Translations under genes and position numbers: made by a program | Assembly: GCF_003171515.1 (NCBI RefSeq) | Contig: NC_089398.1 | Location: forward strand, 2,108,001-2,172,000 | Direction of reading: 5' to 3' | Length of the DNA stretch: 64,000 nt | From: Pyrenophora tritici-repentis | Taxonomy: Eukaryota > Ascomycota > Dothideomycetes > Pleosporales > Pleosporaceae | In this document: positions 50,623 through 58,879 of the stretch, in pieces | Numbering within the stretch: the stretch's first letter is position 1 | Layout of the letters: every line of letters begins with the position of its first letter | Notes under the pieces: model-generated | Seen by the model: the letters and a program-made list of their open reading frames with translations, nothing else | Database searches by the model: none | Told to the model about the DNA's origin: nothing

Positions 50623-52049
50623 TCTGTTGTATATTGGTTCTCCTTGTTTGTTATAGCTGCGAGGACTTCACAGTCTCTGCTATTAGCAAAGTGAGGTTCT
50701 TTGCAGTTTGAGCATTTTGGGAGTGTATGGATACAAGGCTTCCCACTTGTCGTGCAGGTGGAGCATTTATGCTGCGATGTAGGGTGGGTCCCCGCACATA
50801 GCTGGCATGCTGTTTGGTTCCGGCATTTAAGCTTTGTATGGCCAAAGCCTTGGCAGTTGTCGCATTGGGTAGTAGCTGGAATACTTCTATACTTTTCAGT
50901 ACGGAGGCTCTCTCCAAGGATGATGATCCTCGCTCCTAGTTTCTTTGCTTCAGCTTCTGTTTTAAAAGCAATAACAATAGAGCTGTTTTGCTTGTTCTTC
51001 CAGTCTTTTGTAAGCCAGTAGGAGTTACCAACTATTTGTAGTCCTTTGTTGTATGTAGGGATTTCAGTTTGAAGGATTTCTAGCGTGTCTGCTCCTTCAA
51101 AGGTTGTAGGGACGTTGTGGACTATGACTTTTGTCCAAGATTCTAGTGGTTGAGCGTGTTTGATGTTAAAGAGATCCATCCAGATGTTGGATTGCTGGAG
51201 AAGGAATTCTCCAGAGTATCCGCTTGTAGTAGTAAGTATGAGATTGTTTCTCTTACTAAGAGCTGCTAGTTGGATAACAGGTCCTGCAATGCCAGCTTTT
51301 TGGAATGCCTCGTTGATTTTGTTTCGTGCTTGGAGCGGGTTGATGGTTTGGTTTTCCTCTAGTGTTGCAACTATTTGATAGTGCGTAATTAGTTTCTTAG
51401 GCGTTGGCTTTTTCTTTGGGGCTACAGTCGTCCAAGTGGCGTTCTTTGATGGTTGAGCTGCAATTGTTGCGTATGATTGGGGAGCATTTGTGTTTGTTGT
51501 CGTTGTTGCTACTGCTACTGTTTGGTTGTTTTGACCAGCTACTGTGGCTGTTGCCTTCTTTAATGTCTTTGCTGCTTTTTCTGAAGCGTTTGCTAGAGTA
51601 GCTGAGTGGAAGGCGAGCTTGGCAGATAGTTTGTCCGAGATCTGGTTTGTAACTCTCCCTTTTTCCGTGTAGTCTCTAAATACGTCTAGTAGTTCGAGTA
51701 GCTTGTTTTGCTCTTCATATGAGTTGGTCATAATAGAGGCTTGGAGGATCAGGTTTCTAGCCCATTGGATTGCCTGTTCTGGATCTTTTGCGGTTGGTTT
51801 ATCAGAGTCATTCTTTTGGAATGGATTTCTTCCAGTTCTGTCGTATACAGGAGAGAAGAGGGCTGGTCGTTTGTTCATGATTGGGACTAGTCGTTCGGGT
51901 GGGTTAGGTTGAGTTTGGGTTGGGGTCGCTGGTGTCTGGTCCTCTTCTATACCCATTTGGATATCATTTTCGAGATAGATTGCGGTATTAGTGCTGTTTC
52001 CGCTTGCCTCTGGGATCTGCACTATGATATTGTCGCTGTCTGGCGGCAT
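50616..52049 (-). CDS. LINE ORF1: Gag-like RNA-binding protein
   Basis: 477 residues. An acidic/proline-rich N terminus is followed by a helical section (WARNLILQASIMTNSYEEQN), an alanine/threonine-rich linker, an RRM-like region (~270-380) and C-terminal zinc knuckles CDNCQGFGHTKLKC, CQLCAGTHPTSQHKC and CSNCKEPHFANSRDC. It binds element RNA to form the ribonucleoprotein. The stop codon TAG sits within ATGTTAG shared with the ORF2 start. Confidence 0.92.
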   Translation of the reverse strand: MPPDSDNIIVQIPEASGNSTNTAIYLENDIQMGIEEDQTPATPTQTQPNPPERLVPIMNKRPALFSPVYDRTGRNPFQKNDSDKPTAKDPEQAIQWARNLILQASIMTNSYEEQNKLLELLDVFRDYTEKGRVTNQISDKLSAKLAFHSATLANASEKAAKTLKKATATVAGQNNQTVAVATTTTNTNAPQSYATIAAQPSKNATWTTVAPKKKPTPKKLITHYQIVATLEENQTINPLQARNKINEAFQKAGIAGPVIQLAALSKRNNLILTTTSGYSGEFLLQQSNIWMDLFNIKHAQPLESWTKVIVHNVPTTFEGADTLEILQTEIPTYNKGLQIVGNSYWLTKDWKNKQNSSIVIAFKTEAEAKKLGARIIILGESLRTEKYRSIPATTQCDNCQGFGHTKLKCRNQTACQLCAGTHPTSQHKCSTCTTSGKPCIHTLPKCSNCKEPHFANSRDCEVLAAITNKENQYTTEC

Positions 52050-52199
52050 TTTTGTTCTGTTGTTGCTACTTTACACTAGAAGGATACCTAGTTCTTCTAG
52101 CCGTACCGGTGTGAAAGTAGTGAAAGCCTTGCTATTTTACTCTTCTTACTCTCTTTTCTCTATCTTACTGATCTATCGAGTAGATCTCTAACCCAGGGC

Positions 52200-52584
52200 G
52201 CTCAATGGTACGTTATAATATACCATTTTTTTGTTAGTGCTGAGAAGTACGCGTATGGCGGGTATATACTAGAACCAGGGGTTTATCCCATTAAACTTCA
52301 GGAGTACATCCCATTTTTAGTCTATAGTCGAAATTACTCCAAATTTAGACATATAACTCAGCATACGTAGACGCACAATCTGACGAATTTACAGCGCAGC
52401 AGACTATGTGGTTCAGGAGCTTAGGGTTTGGTGTTCTTGGTTAGGGTTACGCGTCTGGGGGTCAGGAGGTCGCGAGGCTCGGCACCCCGCCGCGCGCGCG
52501 CCGCCGGAGTAAGCACCGAGAGAGCGATCAACAGCGCGTGTATATAAGAAGCCGAGTAGAACAGGTAGGCGTCGATATTTCAAC
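52200..52584 (+). promoter_or_regulatory. Upstream region of the TLH-like helicase gene
   Basis: Contains a TATA box TATATAAG at about 52,540, ~45 bp before the ATG. There is a GC-rich block CGCCGCGCGCGCGCC at about 52,487 and two telomere-like TTAGGG hexamers 19 bp apart near 52,420-52,447. It borders the LINE leader on the left. Confidence 0.5.
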
Positions 52585-52704
52585 ATGTCTAAACCTAGCA
52601 TCGAGTGCCAGTATTTCGAGCATGTGCCTGAGCACAGCGTAGCGGCATGCAGAGAGTGCAGATATGCAGTATGGCCAGATCAGATTGAGGGCCATCTACA
52701 GAAG

Positions 52705-52866
52705 TAGACTCCGCAACAATCAATTCAATCCGGTCACTCTCCTAGACCCACTTACCTATCTAGGTAGGGCTTAAACTCCTATAGGTAACTACTAGGCTTA
52801 AAGCGGTAATCAATCAATCCAATCTGAACCTTCTAGGACCCACTTAATTGATTGTTGCGGACTGTG
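52705..52866 (+). mobile_element. 162-bp MITE family 1, copy e, inside TLH-like gene
   Basis: Same 162 bp as copy a, flanked by TACAGAAG at 52,697-52,704 and 52,867-52,874. It interrupts the zinc-finger region forty codons after the start. Confidence 0.95.
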
Positions 52867-54587
52867 TACAGAAGCAGCATAAGGTTAGTTACAAGGAGGC
52901 TGAGGCAGTTGGACAGCAGGTTCGCAGCTGGGCTGGGTTAGTCCAGTACCCTAGTGAGCTCGAGGTGCCGACTGGTGCTCCAAAGCCTGTGCGGCAATTG
53001 CCAGTGTATACAGACGGGATGTTATGCCAATTTGACTCCAGCTGCTGCTATTATGTAGCAAGAAGTAAGGAGGCTATACGAAAGCATTGGCGTAAGGACC
53101 ATCAAGGATGGTCAGCAGGGAAGAAGCGAGGGCGGCCAAGTCGAACCAGGCAGAAGAGCGTGCAGGCACATATGGATAAGGGGTACCGGCTGGTCCATTG
53201 CCAGCGATTATTCAGCAGCCGGCATGGATCGCAGTACTTTGAGGTCCAGGCACCCAGCCAGGATGGAGAAGGCCCCGAAATCGTGCCCGTAGACGGGGCA
53301 GCAGCATGGGCGCGAGTGGGCGAGCAGATGGCCAAGGCGTGGGCAGACATCGAGAAGCGGGCGCAGACGACGATCCAGGAGGGCGAGCGCGACGAGGTGA
53401 ACCCATGGCTGGAGCGGACGCAGTGGTTGCCGTACCTAGTGGGCATGGAGAGGCCGGATTTGTTAGCGTGCATCGAGGAGCCCGTGGCAGAGCCAGATGC
53501 CAGGCAGGAGCAGCAGGCCGAGCCGGTGGAAGCAGCGATTTGGGCAGCCATGGATGGATTGGCGCGGTTCAGCCAGGCATCCATTATTGACCGGATTGGC
53601 GTGTTTATACGGTTGGAGGCAATTCGCACAGAGATGCACCAAACCCGGTTCCAGCCGTTACAGCCGTATATGGACAAGAACGCCATTGTCAAGCACACAC
53701 GACCGTGGCAGCAGATGTTAATGTTTTTTGCACGCACACAGAAAGAGCACGGGTGGAAGAGCCCCAAGTATCGGTTTACGCGCCGGCAGCGAGAGGCATG
53801 GGAGGTGTTAATCGAACAGGCAAAGCGGAGCATAGAGGGAGACGAAGAAGATGAAGCCGAGGATATGGACGAAGAGAGAGAAGAGCTGGACGAGGAGATG
53901 ATGGACGACATAGACGAGGCGATAGAGGTAGCTGAGGAAGAGCCAGGTCAGGGAGAAGGCCCCGAGCCTAAGAAGTTGTCTAAGATACAGAAAGCGTGTT
54001 TGGAGTTTTGCATTGCATTACTTAACCACCGCATCACCCGTAGAGAGTATGACAGCCCGCTGGTGTGCGCGTTGGCGGTGCTGGGCGTCAAGGAGGACGG
54101 ATGGAAGGGGCCGGAGCAGTACCCGCCGATATTATCGGCGGTGATCAAGATCGCTCGGTTTATGGTCGTGCAGAAGGGACTAGAAATGTCAGGGCCCGAG
54201 GAGGATAGCGGCGATGAGACAGACGACGACTTAGATGACAGCGCGTACGAGAGCGGGCCAAGCCAGCGACGGCGTCCCAAGGGGTGTTTGCAGTTAGTGC
54301 AGAAGATGATGGACCGGTTCATGGTGCGCGGCAGCCATAGCCCCATGCAGTGGATGTTGGATTTGCGGACGTATGGATTGAAGATCCATTACAACACTAC
54401 AACCCGCGGGCATGTAGAGTGGACGAACGGCGACGAGCTGCTGTACAAAGAGCTGCATTTTAGCATGGCGCAGTTCCGCGGCATGGTACATGGGCTGGCT
54501 AGCGAGAGCCGGCGATTATTAACAGAGGAGTTAATGTTTAGCAGCAAGGCAGCGCCGGTGCCCAGTGATCGGAATGGTCTGGTCTGA
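52848..54587 (+). CDS. TLH-like gene, N-terminal/middle segment (OrsD-type zinc finger region)
   Basis: Open frame whose first ~9 codons come from the MITE and last ~8 from hAT-D; true gene sequence is 52,875-54,562. It reads VSYKEAEAVGQQVRSWAGLV, then a second C2H2-like group CQFDSSCCYYVARSKEAIRKHWRKDH typical of the OrsD/DUF3505 family (described here, not asserted as DNA binding). A glutamate-rich acidic segment (EEDEAEDMDEEREELDEEMM, residues ~350-395) follows, then a conserved-looking section (KACLEFCIALLNH). Without the upstream 40 codons and the helicase half it is a fragment. Confidence 0.75.
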   Translation: MIVADCVQKQHKVSYKEAEAVGQQVRSWAGLVQYPSELEVPTGAPKPVRQLPVYTDGMLCQFDSSCCYYVARSKEAIRKHWRKDHQGWSAGKKRGRPSRTRQKSVQAHMDKGYRLVHCQRLFSSRHGSQYFEVQAPSQDGEGPEIVPVDGAAAWARVGEQMAKAWADIEKRAQTTIQEGERDEVNPWLERTQWLPYLVGMERPDLLACIEEPVAEPDARQEQQAEPVEAAIWAAMDGLARFSQASIIDRIGVFIRLEAIRTEMHQTRFQPLQPYMDKNAIVKHTRPWQQMLMFFARTQKEHGWKSPKYRFTRRQREAWEVLIEQAKRSIEGDEEDEAEDMDEEREELDEEMMDDIDEAIEVAEEEPGQGEGPEPKKLSKIQKACLEFCIALLNHRITRREYDSPLVCALAVLGVKEDGWKGPEQYPPILSAVIKIARFMVVQKGLEMSGPEEDSGDETDDDLDDSAYESGPSQRRRPKGCLQLVQKMMDRFMVRGSHSPMQWMLDLRTYGLKIHYNTTTRGHVEWTNGDELLYKELHFSMAQFRGMVHGLASESRRLLTEELMFSSKAAPVPSDRNGLV

Positions 54588-54824
54588 CTTGGTCTTGGTC
54601 TGGTCTAGACCGCCAAGACTTGGTCTGGTCTGGCGATTTTTTGAGACCGTGGTCGGACCGGTCTAGATGATCGGACCGGTCCGGCTATAAATAGGTCCAC
54701 GTGACTAGATCTTAGACTAATCTAGCCAGAAAATTTAGCACAATATGAGTCATTAAGATCAAGGTAAGTCTTCTACTTACATAGAACAATCAAGTCCTTA
54801 ACAACCTACTTATATACTATTGTT

Positions 54825-57122
54825 ATGGAGCCTTCAACACCAACCTCACCGTCCCCATCGAATATTATAAGACTAGATTTAACGTCTCTTACTCCATCTC
54901 CTATCCCCACGTCATCACCCACCCCTATACTATCACCCACTCCTATTCAATATCACGAATCTCCAGATGAGTTCGTGCAGGGCGGTATCACGTACGTGAA
55001 ACGTGCAATAATTGCAAGGAAGGATTTCCGTCAAGGTACATCACACATCTGGAAGTACGGACTCCAATACATTCGAGATAGCGATAAGAAAGAGGTGTAT
55101 TACTGCCATGAGTGCAGGGTTGGGAAGAGCAAGCAAGAGTTGTTTGTCATCAATGGCACTTCTAGGATCCGGAATCACCTGGAACAGAAGCACCAGATTG
55201 ATCCCCAGAGTGGCATCAAGCGAAAGGGTTCTGTACGGAAGTCTATAATCGACCAGCAAAAGGATGGGGCTGCTTCCAGCATCTTTTTCTGGAAGGAGTC
55301 AGTAGAGAAGTTTAAAGAGCTTCTAATTCGTTGGATTGTGTACTGCCATATCGCCTTCTTTCAATTAGAGAACCAGTACTTTCGTGAACTACTCCTCTTT
55401 TTAAATCCGGCACTACTCAACCACCTCCCGAAGGCTGCGAAGACTATCCGAAGCTGGGTAATGAATGCATTCATATCGAAGAAGCAACAGCTTAGGGAGG
55501 ACCTACACCATTCACGGAGTAGGATCTCTATCTCCTTTGATCTCTGGACTTCACCAAACCCTTACGCTATCCTAGGCGTCGTCGCTATGTGGATTGATAC
55601 TACCGGCATGCGACGTGTTACCGCTTTAGGTATGCGACGTATATACGGCGAACATACTGGAGAGAATCTTGGATCGGTGGTCCTTGAATTGCTGGAAGAA
55701 TACGACATTAGCGGAGATCAGATTGGATACTTTATGCTGGATAATGCCTCGGCAAATGATACCGCTGTTGAGTTTATACTCAAGGATCTCTGCCCATGGA
55801 TGAAGTCAAAACAACGTCGTCATCGCCGGCTGCGTTGCTTGGGCCATGTCATCAACCTCTGTTGCCAGGCGTTCCTTATGGGGCGAAACTGTGAGAAGTA
55901 TCTTGCGAAGCTGGAGAAGCATCATCAACGTGGCGACTATACGAAGGTGGAAGAGCTCTGGAAGAAGTTCGGATGTTTGGGTCGTCTTCACAACCTGGTG
56001 CGATACATCAGGCTTACTCCACAACGGCGTGAGGAGTTTGCTACAATTATTATCGGCGGAGATCTTTCGCAATTCGACGGGCTTGAGCTTATCCAGAACA
56101 ACTCGACCCGCTGGAACTCATGGTTTTATTCGATTACACGTGCATTAAATGTTCGAGAACGTTTAGAGCTCTTCTCGGCTCGTCATGTACCTGGAAAGGG
56201 CTCCGTAGGGATCGCGAACTTTAAGCTTGATGGACAGCACTGGTTTGAGCTTGAAAAGATTGAACTCGCTCTCAAAGACTTCTATGCTGCAACTTTGCTT
56301 TCTGAAGGTAAGAAGACGTCACTTGCGGACTGGTTTTCAACTTTGGACTGCCTTCTCCGGGAGATAAGCGAGACGAAGGATCACTACCACGACATCCACA
56401 CTGAGGACGATAACAACTTTACATGGAAGTACCTTCAAGGCTGCGCTGATGCTGCTTGGTTAAAGTGCGTTGAGTACTATAACAATCAGCAGCTGAATTG
56501 GCAAAATCGATTCCCTGAAGATACTGACCTTCCACCGGCATATTATGCGGCTCAAATCCTTGATCCATATCGCAAGTGGGGATGGTTCAGGCAAGAGTGG
56601 GTTCTTCATGGCGACGAAGAGAAGAAGAGGTGGTTTGAAAACGCACAATTAGCGGTGAAGCATCTCTGGGAGACAGAGTATAAGGGAAGGTACCCTGTCG
56701 AGATGCTGCCACCACCAGCCAGGAAGGAGAGAGATCCTGACCCAGCATTTGATCGCCAGCGGGAACATAAGCGCATTCGAATAGACGCTCCAGTTTCTAC
56801 AACTGATTTGTATGAACAATACATCTCTACTGACCGGCTTCATAACGAAGAGGCAGGTTGCAATGAGGCTATTGCGTACTGGCTATCTCGCTACGACTCC
56901 CAACGAGATCTCGCTCGCTTCGCTCTAGACATGTTTGCGATCTCGCCTATGTCGGATGAATGCGAACGTCTTTTTAGTAGCGCGAAGCTTACTATCGTCG
57001 ATCGCCGTGGTAGGCTGAAGGCAGATATTATAGAAGCGTGCGAGTGTCTCCGGGCCTGGTATGGAAAGCCCCAAGCTGAGGGGAACAGCGATATCGAGGA
57101 TAGTGAGAACGAAGACGACTAG
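54825..57122 (+). CDS. hAT transposase (hAT-D), intact
   Basis: 765 residues from MEPSTPTSPSPSNII, single exon. A serine/proline-rich leader is followed by a BED-type finger (YYCHECRVGKS..RIRNHLEQKH, residues ~92-127). The catalytic domain includes ISISFDLWTSPNPYAILGVV, YFMLDNASANDTAVEFIL and RCLGHVINLCC (C..H motif), then NNSTRWNSWFYSI. The dimerisation region is ISPMSDECERLFSSAKLTI. It differs from hAT-A/B/C and resembles the Restless/Tol-like fungal branch (family-level inference). No break seen, so it is likely functional; it would cut and paste hAT-D, giving 8-bp target duplications. Confidence 0.93.
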   Translation: MEPSTPTSPSPSNIIRLDLTSLTPSPIPTSSPTPILSPTPIQYHESPDEFVQGGITYVKRAIIARKDFRQGTSHIWKYGLQYIRDSDKKEVYYCHECRVGKSKQELFVINGTSRIRNHLEQKHQIDPQSGIKRKGSVRKSIIDQQKDGAASSIFFWKESVEKFKELLIRWIVYCHIAFFQLENQYFRELLLFLNPALLNHLPKAAKTIRSWVMNAFISKKQQLREDLHHSRSRISISFDLWTSPNPYAILGVVAMWIDTTGMRRVTALGMRRIYGEHTGENLGSVVLELLEEYDISGDQIGYFMLDNASANDTAVEFILKDLCPWMKSKQRRHRRLRCLGHVINLCCQAFLMGRNCEKYLAKLEKHHQRGDYTKVEELWKKFGCLGRLHNLVRYIRLTPQRREEFATIIIGGDLSQFDGLELIQNNSTRWNSWFYSITRALNVRERLELFSARHVPGKGSVGIANFKLDGQHWFELEKIELALKDFYAATLLSEGKKTSLADWFSTLDCLLREISETKDHYHDIHTEDDNNFTWKYLQGCADAAWLKCVEYYNNQQLNWQNRFPEDTDLPPAYYAAQILDPYRKWGWFRQEWVLHGDEEKKRWFENAQLAVKHLWETEYKGRYPVEMLPPPARKERDPDPAFDRQREHKRIRIDAPVSTTDLYEQYISTDRLHNEEAGCNEAIAYWLSRYDSQRDLARFALDMFAISPMSDECERLFSSAKLTIVDRRGRLKADIIEACECLRAWYGKPQAEGNSDIEDSENEDD

Positions 57123-57293
57123 ATTGACAGTCAGTAGTAAAACACATTTCCTCGGCTTCCTTCTTTGCTTCAGCCTCATTCTTGGCGGTCTTGTTGGTCG
57201 GACCGGTCTGGTCGGACCGGTCCTTATGTAAGCACCTGGTCTGGTCTGGTCTGTACCCTCAGACCAGACCAGACCAGACCATTCCGATCACTG
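55716..57293 (+). repeat. 1578-bp segment directly repeated at 57,294-58,871
   Basis: Both copies are 1578 bp and end at a CACTG terminus. The junction at 57,293/57,294 joins GATCACTG to GATCAGATTGG, and both sides carry GATCA, a short microhomology. Base differences noticed: GAAAAG to GGAAAG and AAGTGGGGA to AAGTGTGGA. Confidence 0.95.
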
Positions 57294-58700
57294 GATCAGA
57301 TTGGATACTTTATGCTGGATAATGCCTCGGCAAATGATACCGCTGTTGAGTTTATACTCAAGGATCTCTGCCCATGGATGAAGTCAAAACAACGTCGTCA
57401 TCGCCGGCTGCGTTGCTTGGGCCATGTCATCAACCTCTGTTGCCAGGCGTTCCTTATGGGGCGAAACTGTGAGAAGTATCTTGCGAAGCTGGAGAAGCAT
57501 CATCAACGTGGCGACTATACGAAGGTGGAAGAGCTCTGGAAGAAGTTCGGATGTTTGGGTCGTCTTCACAACCTGGTGCGATACATCAGGCTTACTCCAC
57601 AACGGCGTGAGGAGTTTGCTACAATTATTATCGGCGGAGATCTTTCGCAATTCGACGGGCTTGAGCTTATCCAGAACAACTCGACCCGCTGGAACTCATG
57701 GTTTTATTCGATTACACGTGCATTAAATGTTCGAGAACGTTTAGAGCTCTTCTCGGCTCGTCATGTACCTGGAAAGGGCTCCGTAGGGATCGCGAACTTT
57801 AAGCTTGATGGACAGCACTGGTTTGAGCTTGGAAAGATTGAACTCGCTCTCAAAGACTTCTATGCTGCAACTTTGCTTTCTGAAGGTAAGAAGACGTCAC
57901 TTGCGGACTGGTTTTCAACTTTGGACTGCCTTCTCCGGGAGATAAGCGAGACGAAGGATCACTACCACGACATCCACACTGAGGACGATAACAACTTTAC
58001 ATGGAAGTACCTTCAAGGCTGCGCTGATGCTGCTTGGTTAAAGTGCGTTGAGTACTATAACAATCAGCAGCTGAATTGGCAAAATCGATTCCCTGAAGAT
58101 ACTGACCTTCCACCGGCATATTATGCGGCTCAAATCCTTGATCCATATCGCAAGTGTGGATGGTTCAGGCAAGAGTGGGTTCTTCATGGCGACGAAGAGA
58201 AGAAGAGGTGGTTTGAAAACGCACAATTAGCGGTGAAGCATCTCTGGGAGACAGAGTATAAGGGAAGGTACCCTGTCGAGATGCTGCCACCACCAGCCAG
58301 GAAGGAGAGAGATCCTGACCCAGCATTTGATCGCCAGCGGGAACATAAGCGCATTCGAATAGACGCTCCAGTTTCTACAACTGATTTGTATGAACAATAC
58401 ATCTCTACTGACCGGCTTCATAACGAAGAGGCAGGTTGCAATGAGGCTATTGCGTACTGGCTATCTCGCTACGACTCCCAACGAGATCTCGCTCGCTTCG
58501 CTCTAGACATGTTTGCGATCTCGCCTATGTCGGATGAATGCGAACGTCTTTTTAGTAGCGCGAAGCTTACTATCGTCGATCGCCGTGGTAGGCTGAAGGC
58601 AGATATTATAGAAGCGTGCGAGTGTCTCCGGGCCTGGTATGGAAAGCCCCAAGCTGAGGGGAACAGCGATATCGAGGATAGTGAGAACGAAGACGACTAG
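57165..58700 (+). pseudogene. Duplicated C-terminal half of hAT-D transposase
   Basis: True homology starts at 57,294 (DQIGYFMLDNASANDTAV); upstream codons come from the element's terminal repeat region read through. It lacks the zinc finger and the first catalytic aspartate region. Two residues differ from the complete copy: glutamate to glycine in ELGKIEL and tryptophan to cysteine in YRKCGWF. If translated it could compete for dimerisation, but this is speculative. Confidence 0.9.
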
Positions 58701-58879
58701 ATTGACAGTCAGTAGTAAAACACATTTCCTCGGCTTCCTTCTTTGCTTCAGCCTCATTCTTGGCGGTCTTGTTGGTCGGACCGGTCTGGTCGGACCGGTC
58801 CTTATGTAAGCACCTGGTCTGGTCTGGTCTGTACCCTCAGACCAGACCAGACCAGACCATTCCGATCACTGCCGGTGCC

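Larger units (their letters stand above)
46477..52190 (-). mobile_element. Apparently complete Tad1/I-like LINE (non-LTR retrotransposon)
   Basis: About 5.7 kb on the minus strand: a leader of ~140 bp, ORF1, ORF2, a ~240-bp 3' UTR and an (ATA)n simple tail (46,477-46,497). Both frames are open over full length, so this copy may be active. Target duplications were not delimited. Confidence 0.9.
54563..58871 (+). mobile_element. hAT-D transposon with partial tandem duplication
   Basis: Termini CAGTGATCGGAATGGTCTGG and its complement ending CCGATCACTG, with the 8-bp duplication CCGGTGCC (54,555-54,562 and 58,872-58,879). Subterminal GGTCTGGTCT/AGACCAGACC repeats occur at both ends and a TATAAATA box at about 54,684 precedes the gene. 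A complete element occupies 54,563-57,293; its last 1578 bp (55,716-57,293) are repeated directly at 57,294-58,871. Confidence 0.95.

Noticed and set aside
52420..52450. TTAGGG hexamers as an actual telomere
   Set aside because: Only two isolated units; not a tandem array.
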